From CAYHXN01 sp964360605 (lineage in GTDB: Bacteria > Patescibacteriota > Minisyncoccia > UBA6257 > WO2-44-18): a stretch of DNA of 40,516 nucleotides. The DNA lies in contig CAYHXN010000005.1 of assembly GCA_964360605.1 (NCBI GenBank), forward strand, positions 1 through 40,516. The letters run 5' to 3'. Position numbers and translations under genes: made by a program. Of this stretch, positions 22,052-29,237 are shown one piece after another; positions within the stretch are counted from its first letter, which is position 1, and the number at the start of each line of letters is the position of its first letter. The notes under the pieces were generated by a model, which was given only the letters and a program-made list of their open reading frames with translations, was not told where the DNA came from and ran no database searches.

Positions 22052-23345
22052 TCGCCAATAATATACCGATAACCAACCAAAGCATCAACCGCCCGGGCTG
22101 AAGTGTCCATAAAAAGTGGTCAGCTAAACCAAATAGCAGTAATGAAACGAACATTGAATTTAAAATTAAAAAATTAAAATTTAAAATTACTAATCTGCTA
22201 ACAAAAAATAAAAATGCTAATAATCCAACGATTCCTATTTCCGTAGCTATGAGTAAATAGACATTATGAACCGGCTGCCACTGCCAAACCTCATTCATCC
22301 CAAATTGCTGATAAACTCCATTTTTTACGGAATGCAAAACTTGATTGCCGATACCAACGCCTAATAAGTTATTTTTTATCAAATTTAACCCGAGTTGATT
22401 GTAAGCCAAACGATAGCTTACAGCCGGCTCCCTAGAAAATACTTTCGCGCGCGAAAGTATATATGGATTGAGGATAGAAAAAAGAATCAAAGCGATGGCG
22501 GACACTAAAACGGCCAATTTCCAATTTCTAGCAATAATAATTACAATCAGAGTAATAATTCCCGTAATCAACCAAGCGGAACGGGAGAAAGTGAGAACAA
22601 GGCCCAACATGACAATAAAAATTCCGATCGGAATGATTAGTCGCTGAGCTTGTCGAAGCACTACAATAATGTAATCCCTCAACGTTGTTCGGGAAATATC
22701 TTTTATTTCGTACTTTCGTATGTTTTCGTAATTTCTTGAGAATAAATAGCACAAACCCAATAACCCCAGCGTCAAAAACGCCCCCAACACATTCGGGTGT
22801 GGCAAAGTCCCATAGGCTCGCAAAATCGGCGCGCCTTCAACAATAATTTTCGCCGCTCCGCCGATCGTCGGGCCTAAAACCGATTCACCCAAAATTCCTA
22901 AACCCAAACTGGATTGTTTAAAAAACTGCGCGATGCCAATCAACGATTGGAAAACCGCGGACACGCCAATAACGGCAAAAATAGTTTTTATTTTCAAAAC
23001 TCCATTACGGATTAATTGGCCGATTGCCAACGCTACCAAAAGCAACAACGCCAATCGGATAAAATTATAAACCGCTAATCCCATTGAATAAGCAAAAATC
23101 ACGGAAAACGCCGCCGCCAATAACAAAATAATAAGCGCGACGCCGCGCAAATCTATTCTGATGTTCTCAAGAACATTAGAATAGATTGCGGCGCTGAAAA
23201 GAAATAAAACCATTAGAATATCGCTAGCGTATAAAAACACCGCTTCGTATTCGTGGAACCCAACCGTAAATTGGCCGAGTAAAATCCTAGTGCCGAAAGG
23301 CAGAGAAAATACCAATAAGTAAAAAAATGCCTTAAGAACCTTCAC
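22008..23345 (-). CDS. O-antigen ligase/polymerase-like membrane protein
   Basis: 445 aa from GTG 23345, with about ten hydrophobic helices and a large loop. Seen: FSRSAWLITGIITL and the VGIGNQVLHS and PVHNVYLLIATEIGIVGLLAF motifs of the O-antigen ligase/Wzy superfamily (H in the catalytic loop). Likely joins or polymerises sugar units on a lipid-linked precursor at the cell surface. Its last 15 or so codons lie inside tRNA-Arg, ending HSTMDSARPSEG; cutting the tRNA 5' end would remove the stop codon. A repeat-derived peptide VLRQAQRL and a heptamer repeat also interrupt it. Confidence 0.83.
   Translation of the reverse strand: MKVLKAFFYLLVFSLPFGTRILLGQFTVGFHEYEAVFLYASDILMVLFLFSAAIYSNVLENIRIDLRGVALIILLLAAAFSVIFAYSMGLAVYNFIRLALLLLVALAIGQLIRNGVLKIKTIFAVIGVSAVFQSLIGIAQFFKQSSLGLGILGESVLGPTIGGAAKIIVEGAPILRAYGTLPHPNVLGAFLTLGLLGLCYLFSRNYENIRKYEIKDISRTTLRDYIIVVLRQAQRLIIPIGIFIVMLGLVLTFSRSAWLITGIITLIVIIIARNWKLAVLVSAIALILFSILNPYILSRAKVFSREPAVSYRLAYNQLGLNLIKNNLLGVGIGNQVLHSVKNGVYQQFGMNEVWQWQPVHNVYLLIATEIGIVGLLAFLFFVSRLVILNFNFLILNSMFVSLLLFGLADHFLWTLQPGRLMLWLVIGILLASAHSTMDSARPSEG
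22152..22190. repeat. A/T heptamer repeat inside the O-antigen ligase gene
   Basis: Units gaattta, aaattaa, aaaatta, aaattta, aaattac repeat with 7-bp period; on the minus strand they encode VILNFNFLILNSM, a hydrophobic stretch that suits a membrane helix. Confidence 0.6.
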
Positions 23346-23365
23346 TCCTTCATTCTAATATCAAT

Positions 23366-23387
23366 AAAAAATCCCGCCAAAGGCGGG
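23366..23387 (-). terminator. Terminator of the 23389-24006 gene
   Basis: CCCGCC/GGCGGG (23373-23378 with 23382-23387), 3-nt loop, followed on the minus strand by A and six Ts. It separates this gene from the O-antigen ligase gene. Confidence 0.8.
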
Positions 23388-23388
23388 T

Positions 23389-24006
23389 TTATCTTATAAC
23401 TTCTCTAGTAGGAACCTCACCATTAAACCACCCGAAGGCTCCACCCTGCTTTACCGCAAAATTTAACTGCACGGGATACCAGGTTACGACGATATAGTTC
23501 TGCCACGGATCCCTAGAATTAAGGCAATGGGTATATCTCGCGATGTCTAAGTGATTGCCGGTTTCTGAAAAATACTTCAGTTCCAATATTAACCGTTCCT
23601 CCAGAGTGATTATTAATAACTTATCGGGGTTGTCTGGCGCTATGGACAAATCGGATTCAACGCCATTCTTAACCCAAACGGCGTAGTTTTTAGAAAAACT
23701 TGGCTCTGAAGCAACGGTTTTAAGCTCAACAGACTCGGTAGTGACGACTTCCGACTTGGCCATAATAGCCTTATCTATCCTATTAAAAATTTGTTCTGAC
23801 TTTAAATCTGGGAAAATAATCAATAACCTGTTAAAGCCCGGTGTGGGTTTCGGAACCTTTATAGAAGAAAGGCTGCGCTGAATCCCGAATTGTTCTTTAT
23901 AAAACTTCTGCCACTCACAAATCTCTTTATGGTAAGGATGGTATAGAGAAACGTCGCCAAAAGCTAAAAGAGGGGATAGAAAAATAAAAACCGATAGTAC
24001 GCGCAT
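23389..24006 (-). CDS. Secreted or periplasmic-side protein of unknown function
   Basis: 205 aa from ATG 24006, chosen because AAAGGG lies 8 nt upstream. N-terminal MRVLSVFIFLSPLLAFG is a signal peptide with a cleavage site near Ala16/Phe17. The mature part has few repeats or motifs; KEICEWQKFYKEQFG and HCLNSRDPWQNYIVV are the most distinct segments, with two Cys that could pair outside the cell. I do not recognise the family. It has its own terminator. Confidence 0.65.
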   Translation of the reverse strand: MRVLSVFIFLSPLLAFGDVSLYHPYHKEICEWQKFYKEQFGIQRSLSSIKVPKPTPGFNRLLIIFPDLKSEQIFNRIDKAIMAKSEVVTTESVELKTVASEPSFSKNYAVWVKNGVESDLSIAPDNPDKLLIITLEERLILELKYFSETGNHLDIARYTHCLNSRDPWQNYIVVTWYPVQLNFAVKQGGAFGWFNGEVPTREVIR

Positions 24007-24030
24007 TACCAATCCCTTTCAAATTTCTGC

Positions 24031-24558
24031 TTATATTATAGAGGAGTCTTCAAAAAAATCAATGGCGATTTCTACCACATCGCTAGGCTCTTTAGAGAAA
24101 CGAATAATTGCTTTAACTTTAGGGAAAACCTCTTTGATTTTTTTGGCGAGCTTGCCAGCCAATTGATTTTCGGTCGTGGTCGCTTCCCACATATTTCCTA
24201 ACTTCTTAATTCCTATTAACCGATCTAGTGGATCCCGTTCAAAAGCGCGGTGGCAAAAATTTCTAATTAATCCGTCCAGTTCATCGGCGAATTTATCCGA
24301 AACGTTTTTAATTGTTATTCTCCCTTCGTATTGATGATTCTCCACCATCTTGCAAGCCGGACAAATCGTAAAATGAATAGGCGCGTCTTTTTCATAATTT
24401 TTTAAACCCTCAAGATTATGATGCCAAGACTTTTTAAAATAAGCGCTGGTGCATTTTTTACATAAGATTAAACCTTTTTTACCGCCCCCAAACTCTTCCG
24501 CGGCATGGCGAGAAGCGTGGAACCTGTTGTTTTGGGATTTTCTATATTGTCGCGCCAT
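24031..24558 (-). CDS. Zinc-ribbon protein, BCAM0308-like
   Basis: 175 aa. Seen: C-x2-C pair LCKKCTSAYFKK (about 32-43) and a second pair ICPACKM (about 65-71), which together form a zinc ribbon, then a helical RNFCHRAFERDPLDRLIGIK and a C-terminal alpha/beta region VKAIIRFSKEPSDVVEI. This resembles small BCAM0308-type zinc-ribbon proteins; role unknown, nucleic-acid or ribosome binding is possible. It follows the permease gene by 9 bases, so probably one operon. Confidence 0.55.
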   Translation of the reverse strand: MARQYRKSQNNRFHASRHAAEEFGGGKKGLILCKKCTSAYFKKSWHHNLEGLKNYEKDAPIHFTICPACKMVENHQYEGRITIKNVSDKFADELDGLIRNFCHRAFERDPLDRLIGIKKLGNMWEATTTENQLAGKLAKKIKEVFPKVKAIIRFSKEPSDVVEIAIDFFEDSSII

Positions 24559-24567
24559 ACTGATATT

Positions 24568-25683
24568 CTAAAACAGACTGACTAATTCACCAACGATAGC
24601 GAAAATAAAAACGGTAAAAAGCGCGATTAAAATCACCGGCGAGACCTTTTTAATCAATCTTATTTTAAAGGAAGCAGCGCCTCGTAACCACATTACTAAA
24701 AGGAAAATCCCCTCTAAACCGATAAAGACGCCTCCCACTAAACCTACTAATCCAAGAAATTGTCGGGAAACCAAAAAATAAATCGCCAGCGGTCCACCCA
24801 AGACAACGATTGCCGTCGCCCAAAGCGGAAGCTTGAAATCAAAACGCAAGCTATTGCGAACATCCAATCCGACGGAAACATAGGAAGTTATTAAAGCAAA
24901 TAATCCGAGGATGCCCACGCTAACTAAAAGCCATTGCGGCAATACGCCAAAAAGTCCGGAAACAGCGTCTTCGGAAACAAAATTAGAAATACCAAGAATA
25001 CTAAAAACAAAAAGTCCATAGACAATCGCTGGTATGATTGTCCCCAAAATAATAGACGCGCGGACTGCCTTGGGATTAGCGTTAAATTTTACTAGGGTCG
25101 GTATCGCGACTCTGCCGGAAAGCGCGAACAGCACCGGAGCGAGCGGCAATAACCACTCCTGCCAATTTATTTGCCAAGAAATTCCGTCCCAGGGCGAGGT
25201 ACCAGAAACCGCGTACAAAAGCAGTAAAGCGACGATACCAATAATACCGATGGTCATCACGAACTCTAGCCAAGCAATTTTTTTTAAAGAAAAAAACAGC
25301 GCCACCGATCCCATAAGCCAAAAAATTAGTATTTTTAATAACCCATTACCGGCGGGGATTATTAAATCGCCGAAACTAACCGCCAAAATTAGATAAATCG
25401 CCAATACAAAAATCATTTCCACGACAGTCATTAGCAAGGAGAACCAAAAGGCGGACTTGCCTAAATATATTTTGGCGTAACCAGCGAAACGATGTTCCCC
25501 CGCCGTATTTAAAACTATATCGGCATAGAAACAATAAATAAGAATATAAACAGCGGAGATTATGGCTAAATAAAAAATACCGAAAGCGATTCCGGCATTT
25601 TTAAAAATATAGGGCAACGAGAACATTCCCGCGCCGATAATCGTACCGGCTAAAATACTAGACTGTAAAAGTAACGATTTCAT
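24568..25683 (-). CDS. Amino-acid permease (HAAAP/APC-type)
   Basis: 371 aa with 10 or 11 hydrophobic helices. The start SSILAGTIIGAGMFSLPYIFKNAG holds the GxG-type unwound first helix of the amino acid/polyamine/aromatic transporter superfamily. It probably imports an amino acid by proton or sodium coupling; the specific substrate is not clear. The gene starts at the last base of the mgtC-like stop (TAATG), so expression is coupled. Fewer helices than 11-12 would be usual. Confidence 0.8.
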   Translation of the reverse strand: MKSLLLQSSILAGTIIGAGMFSLPYIFKNAGIAFGIFYLAIISAVYILIYCFYADIVLNTAGEHRFAGYAKIYLGKSAFWFSLLMTVVEMIFVLAIYLILAVSFGDLIIPAGNGLLKILIFWLMGSVALFFSLKKIAWLEFVMTIGIIGIVALLLLYAVSGTSPWDGISWQINWQEWLLPLAPVLFALSGRVAIPTLVKFNANPKAVRASIILGTIIPAIVYGLFVFSILGISNFVSEDAVSGLFGVLPQWLLVSVGILGLFALITSYVSVGLDVRNSLRFDFKLPLWATAIVVLGGPLAIYFLVSRQFLGLVGLVGGVFIGLEGIFLLVMWLRGAASFKIRLIKKVSPVILIALFTVFIFAIVGELVSLF

Positions 25684-26156
25684 TATTCGCTTCCCCCTTC
25701 TTCGTCTTCCTCATGACCGATTGTAGTTCTTACAATCCGGTCTTCCAAAAACCATAAAAGGACTAAAACGGCTATGGTTAAGATCGTCGCGAAGATGGCC
25801 AGACTGTAGAATTTAAACGCTACCGCCATACCGATGGCGCCAGAGACCCACATACCCGCGGCCGTAGTCAACCCACGAACTCCCCTGGATTTTTCAAAAA
25901 TAATCATGCCGGCGCCAATAAAACCAAGACCCACTACCACTTGGGAAGCGATGCGTGAAGGGTCAAAACTACCGATGGAAGAAAAACTCTTAACCATTAA
26001 AATGGAGATTAAAGAGAATAAACAAGCGCCTAACGACACCAACGCGAAAGTGCGGATGCCGGCCCCTTTTCGAGCAAGTTTCCGCTCCAAACCAATTAAG
26101 CTCCCCAAAAGGGTCGCCAATAAAAGTTGTCCAAAAATTTCTAGGTTTTCAATCAT
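25683..26156 (-). CDS. MgtC/SapB-family membrane protein
   Basis: 157 aa. Seen: LLATLLGSLIGLERKLARKGAGIRTFALVSLGACLF and VVVGLGFIGAGMIIFEKSRGVRGLTTAAGMWVSGAIGMA, the two conserved MgtC/SapB signatures, over about four or five helices, with a Glu-rich tail. Family members affect magnesium/phosphate homeostasis and ATP synthase. It overlaps the EF-like gene by four bases and the permease by one. Confidence 0.92.
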   Translation of the reverse strand: MIENLEIFGQLLLATLLGSLIGLERKLARKGAGIRTFALVSLGACLFSLISILMVKSFSSIGSFDPSRIASQVVVGLGFIGAGMIIFEKSRGVRGLTTAAGMWVSGAIGMAVAFKFYSLAIFATILTIAVLVLLWFLEDRIVRTTIGHEEDEEGGSE

Positions 26157-26503
26157 TTTACTTTTACTTCGTACACTTCATCACCTTCCCTGACCTTATC
26201 TTCCAGCTTCACCCCCACTTCTTTTCCTTTTGGCGCTGTTTCAATCGGTTTGTGATCGTATTGCATGGAATTCAATTTCTGGGAAAAATCTGTCGTCGCG
26301 CCGCGAATCTCCACTTCCGTTCCTGCTTTCACCGATTTATTGAATTTAATAATACCCACATCAATACCTCCGTAATAGTGAGTGATCACCCCTATCGGTT
26401 TTTCCTGCCTGCCAGTAGGCATGGCCTTTTTAGGGGAAGACTTGGTTTTTTTAATTTTCGGCTTCGCTTTTTTTACTGACTTTTTTACTGTTTTTTTAAC
26501 CAT
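26153..26503 (-). CDS. EF-Tu domain-II-like small protein with basic N-terminus
   Basis: 116 aa. N-terminal Lys/Ala-rich tail (KKTVKKSVKKAKPKIKKTKS) is followed by a beta-barrel of translation-factor type: IGVITHYYGGIDVGIIKFNKSVKAG, EVEIRGATTDFSQKLNSMQ and VGVKLEDKVREGDEVYEV. No GTPase domain is present. The repeat-derived peptide AMPTGRQ (26404-26425) joins tail and barrel. Possibly binds RNA or ribosomes. Probably in one operon with the gene upstream (12 bases) and mgtC downstream (4-base overlap). Confidence 0.7.
   Translation of the reverse strand: MVKKTVKKSVKKAKPKIKKTKSSPKKAMPTGRQEKPIGVITHYYGGIDVGIIKFNKSVKAGTEVEIRGATTDFSQKLNSMQYDHKPIETAPKGKEVGVKLEDKVREGDEVYEVKVK
26404..26425. repeat. 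Palindromic GRQ-type insert
   Basis: cctgcctgccagtaggcatgg is a copy of the palindromic family; it encodes AMPTGRQ in the EF-like protein. Confidence 0.55.
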
Positions 26504-26514
26504 ATTTTATTAAT

Positions 26515-27114
26515 TTAACTTTTATTACGACCGTTTTTTTGTTTTTCTTTAGCAATCATATCTTTAAGTTTTGCCACCAACTTTGCCGGGTCGCTTTCGT
26601 AAACTACGTTCCCCGGACCACGGTTGGCTTTTTTAATTATATCGCGAATCTCATCGGCAATGCCACCGGTTTTTTCCAAAATCCCAATCGGTTTCTGATC
26701 TTCAAAGGCGATGGTGAATTCGTTCAACGTCCCCATTCTTCCGCAAACAATCGCCACCGCGTCCGCCGATCGGGTTAACAAAAGATTGCGCCCAGAATAC
26801 TCAAAACCAGTATAGACAATCACGTCGTGGTAATCGGTTGGCAGTTTGTAACTTTTAATGTGCGCTTGTTCAGAAACGGCGGGCGATAAGCCAATAACCA
26901 TGCCGCCCTCCTCTTTCGCGCCTTTGGCGGCCCAAAACGGCGCTCCGGTTGTCGCTCCTGTTACCAAAACCATTCCCTGTCTTACCACTTCGCGCCCCAA
27001 TTCTTCTGCCTTCTGCGTCGCGTCAATGGCGCAAATTCCCGTGTCAGCGGCGCCGGAAACGCAAATTTTGTATTTTAAATAATTGTCCTGTACTAAATCC
27101 TTCTTGTTTGTCAT
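26515..27114 (-). CDS. LOG/TIGR00725-type Rossmann-fold protein
   Basis: 199 aa from ATG 27114; an ATG at 27156 would add a tail made of heptamer repeat. Seen: KICVSGAADTG nucleotide-binding start, LVTGATTGAPFWAAKGAKEEGG, YTGFEYSGRNLLLTRSADAVAIVCGRMGTLNEFTIAFEDQKPIG. LOG-family enzymes release cytokinin-type nucleobases or act as nucleotide phosphoribohydrolases. The usual PGGxGT motif reads CGRMGT here, as in the TIGR00725 branch. Confidence 0.82.
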   Translation of the reverse strand: MTNKKDLVQDNYLKYKICVSGAADTGICAIDATQKAEELGREVVRQGMVLVTGATTGAPFWAAKGAKEEGGMVIGLSPAVSEQAHIKSYKLPTDYHDVIVYTGFEYSGRNLLLTRSADAVAIVCGRMGTLNEFTIAFEDQKPIGILEKTGGIADEIRDIIKKANRGPGNVVYESDPAKLVAKLKDMIAKEKQKNGRNKS

Positions 27115-27160
27115 TTTTATATTATAAATTTTTAGTCTTGTTTTGTCATTTGTCATAATT
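27108..27160. repeat. Heptamer repeat between LOG-like and beta-CASP genes
   Basis: On the minus strand atgacaa units recur in 7-bp phase (27160-27108) with A/T-rich variants. The real start of the LOG-like gene lies within the last unit, so the repeat also supplies its start codon. Confidence 0.55.
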
Positions 27161-28514
27161 CCACGCTCTCGCCCTCACTCGGTATCACCGCGTCCACCGC
27201 CAACTCATCTCTCAACTTTCCGGCCAATATTATCATTGGTTTTTCTTCTCCTTGAACCAGAAAGACTTTCTTCAATGACTCTTTCATCGGCTTCAGCCAG
27301 TCTAATAACTGCGGTTGGTCGGCGTGGGCAGAATAACCACCGATCGCTTTTATTCTACAATGTATTAAAACTTCTTCGCCCATGATTTTCACGCTTTTGG
27401 CGCCGTCTAAAATCATTCGTCCCATTGATCCTCTTGCCTGGAATCCGATAATCAATAAAGTGCTGTTCGGGTCTGACAAGTACCGTTGTTCGTGATGCAA
27501 AATCCGACCGCCATGAGACATTCCAGATCCGGCAATAATCACCTTTGGCGGTTTAATCTCATTAATAGACTTGGACTGCTCCGCGGTTAAGGTCATTTTC
27601 AATCCAGGAAAACTAAAGATGGAATCGCCGCGCTGGATTAGTTCTTGGGTTTCTTTGTTGAAATACTGAGGATACTTTTTATAAACTTCCGTGAGCTTTA
27701 TCGCCAACGGACTGTCAACGAAAATCGGGATTTTGGGAATCCGGCCGTTTTCAGAAAGATCGTTCAATTCAAACAGTAACTCCTGGGTACGTTCCATGGC
27801 GAACGCCGGTATTAAAAGAGTGCCGCCCCTTTTAACCGTGTCCTCAATCAAGTCTTCTACTATTTCTTTTCTCTTTCCGATATCTTCATGAACCCTGTCT
27901 CCGTAAGTGGACTCCATAAGACAATAATCAACATCCGCGGGCGCTTCTTCCCTCGCCCCGATAATCGGAGCGGGAGAATTTCCTAGATCACCGGAAAAAA
28001 TAATTTTCTTTCTCTCCGCTTCAACCTGAATAAATGAAGAGCCTAAAATATGTCCGGCATTATAAAAAGTAATGGTGTATGGTCCAACCTTGAACGGTTG
28101 GTGATATTCCACCGCTTCCCAACGAGCCATTAACTCCTCTACATCCCTAATTCCGTAAAGAAATGGTTTTTTAAATCTTTCCGCTTCTTGCATTAAAATG
28201 TGTTCTGAATCCAGCAACAATTCTTTAGCCGCGTCTCTGGTGGGGGCGGTGGAATAAACTTTCCCGCGAAATCCGTCTTTAATTAATTTCGGCAACCGGC
28301 CAGTATGGTCAATATGAGCGTGGGTAACAAAAACCGCCGCGATTTCTTTGGGATTATAAGGAAACCTCTCCCAGTTATGCTTCTCGCAAAAATTACTCCC
28401 CTGATGAAGACCGCAGTCTATCAAAACTCTTGACACTTGACTCTTGATACTTGACTCCAATAAATAGTTCGCCCCCGTCACCATTTTCGTCCCGCCGTAA
28501 AAAGTTAGCTTCAT
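27153..28514 (-). CDS. MBL-fold/beta-CASP RNA hydrolase (CPSF73-like)
   Basis: 453 aa. Seen: the metal motif FVTHAHIDHTG (residues about 62-72), AGHILGSSF, SGDLGN, the beta-CASP block MESTYGDRVHE, and C-terminal HCRIKAIGGYSAHADQ. This is the CPSF/Ysh1-like family of RNA endonucleases, distinct from the RNase J gene in the same window. N-terminal ESSIKSQVSR is encoded by heptamer repeats. TAAAAT lies 7 nt upstream of the ATG. Confidence 0.93.
   Translation of the reverse strand: MKLTFYGGTKMVTGANYLLESSIKSQVSRVLIDCGLHQGSNFCEKHNWERFPYNPKEIAAVFVTHAHIDHTGRLPKLIKDGFRGKVYSTAPTRDAAKELLLDSEHILMQEAERFKKPFLYGIRDVEELMARWEAVEYHQPFKVGPYTITFYNAGHILGSSFIQVEAERKKIIFSGDLGNSPAPIIGAREEAPADVDYCLMESTYGDRVHEDIGKRKEIVEDLIEDTVKRGGTLLIPAFAMERTQELLFELNDLSENGRIPKIPIFVDSPLAIKLTEVYKKYPQYFNKETQELIQRGDSIFSFPGLKMTLTAEQSKSINEIKPPKVIIAGSGMSHGGRILHHEQRYLSDPNSTLLIIGFQARGSMGRMILDGAKSVKIMGEEVLIHCRIKAIGGYSAHADQPQLLDWLKPMKESLKKVFLVQGEEKPMIILAGKLRDELAVDAVIPSEGESVEL
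28427..28462. repeat. 7-bp tandem repeat inside the beta-CASP gene
   Basis: Units cttgaca, cttgact, cttgata, cttgact in exact 7-bp spacing encode the SSIKSQVSR segment near the N-terminus. Confidence 0.75.
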
Positions 28515-28521
28515 AAATCAT

Positions 28522-28527
28522 ATTTTA
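28522..28527 (-). promoter_or_regulatory. -10 box of the beta-CASP hydrolase gene
   Basis: TAAAAT on the minus strand, 7 nt before the ATG at 28514. Confidence 0.5.
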
Positions 28528-28532
28528 ACATA

Positions 28533-28555
28533 AATTAAAAACCCCGACTGGGGCT
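28533..28555 (-). terminator. Terminator of the 28555-28923 gene
   Basis: GCCCC/GGGG stem with loop AGTC, followed on the minus strand by five Ts; it directly follows the stop codon. Confidence 0.75.
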
Positions 28556-28923
28556 TATTCTGTTTTTTTAATATCTGGACTGGAAGGATTGACTGTTTTT
28601 TGGGGATCAGCGGAAGAAGGAGTCTCGGATTTTTCAAATTCTACAAGAATCTGCAATTCGCGGGAACAAATTGCTCCGGCAACCTCATCTTGTCTTACCA
28701 CACCTAATACAGTATCTACTGTTTCTCGAATAAAAACCCTGTTTGATGGAGTATTGGGAAATTTTTTATCTATCAATTCTAAAATTATTTTTAAGCTAGG
28801 CGATCTATCATAATCGGGGTTCCAAAAAACTAATAAAGCCATAACCCCAATTTCTTTATTTCCTTCTACGCGATAAACCTTTTTATCTTCCGGCAATTTC
28901 ACATCAGCCCAAATATGTTGCAT
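28555..28923 (-). CDS. Hypothetical soluble protein
   Basis: 122 aa from ATG 28923. Seen: an alpha/beta core with MALLVFWNPDYDRSPSLKIILELIDKKF and FIRETVDTVLGVVRQDEVAGAICSRELQILVEFEK, followed by a Ser/Pro/Lys tail that looks disordered. It has its own terminator. No family recognised. Confidence 0.55.
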   Translation of the reverse strand: MQHIWADVKLPEDKKVYRVEGNKEIGVMALLVFWNPDYDRSPSLKIILELIDKKFPNTPSNRVFIRETVDTVLGVVRQDEVAGAICSRELQILVEFEKSETPSSADPQKTVNPSSPDIKKTE

Positions 28924-28959
28924 AAAACACCGCAAAGTTCTATAAAAATAGTAGCACCA

Positions 28960-28988
28960 AAAATAAAAGCGGGCTAGTATAGCCCGCT
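28960..28988 (-). terminator. Terminator of the 28974-29171 gene
   Basis: Perfect 9-bp stem AGCGGGCTA/TAGCCCGCT (28968-28976 with 28980-28988) with a 3-nt loop, followed on the minus strand by TTTATTTTT. The stop codon is inside the stem. Confidence 0.85.
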
Positions 28989-29171
28989 CTCGCGCGATAC
29001 CGCGACCTTTAATAATTCCCGAAAGTCATTTGAGCATTTGAAGTCATTGATAAGAGCTGGGTTCTTTTCCAGTAACATAAGGCAAAATCCGCAAGTTATA
29101 ATAGTAAGAACCTCGTCTTTCCCAACCTCTTGGCCGCTTTTGAAGCAATGCCCCGTCTCACATTCAAACAT
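28974..29171 (-). CDS. Small Cys-containing protein of unknown function
   Basis: 65 aa: MFECETGHCFKSGQEVGKDE and ITCGFCLMLLEK hold four Cys in C-x4-C and C-x2-C pairs, which could bind zinc. A strong Shine-Dalgarno GGAGG lies 5 nt before the ATG and a strong terminator follows, so it is probably a real, well-expressed gene. No family recognised. Confidence 0.6.
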   Translation of the reverse strand: MFECETGHCFKSGQEVGKDEVLTIITCGFCLMLLEKNPALINDFKCSNDFRELLKVAVSRESGLY

Positions 29172-29237
29172 CCGCCCCTCCTTTTAAAGACAGGGTTAGA
29201 TTATCATAAAAAACCGCTTTAATCAATAATTGGATTT

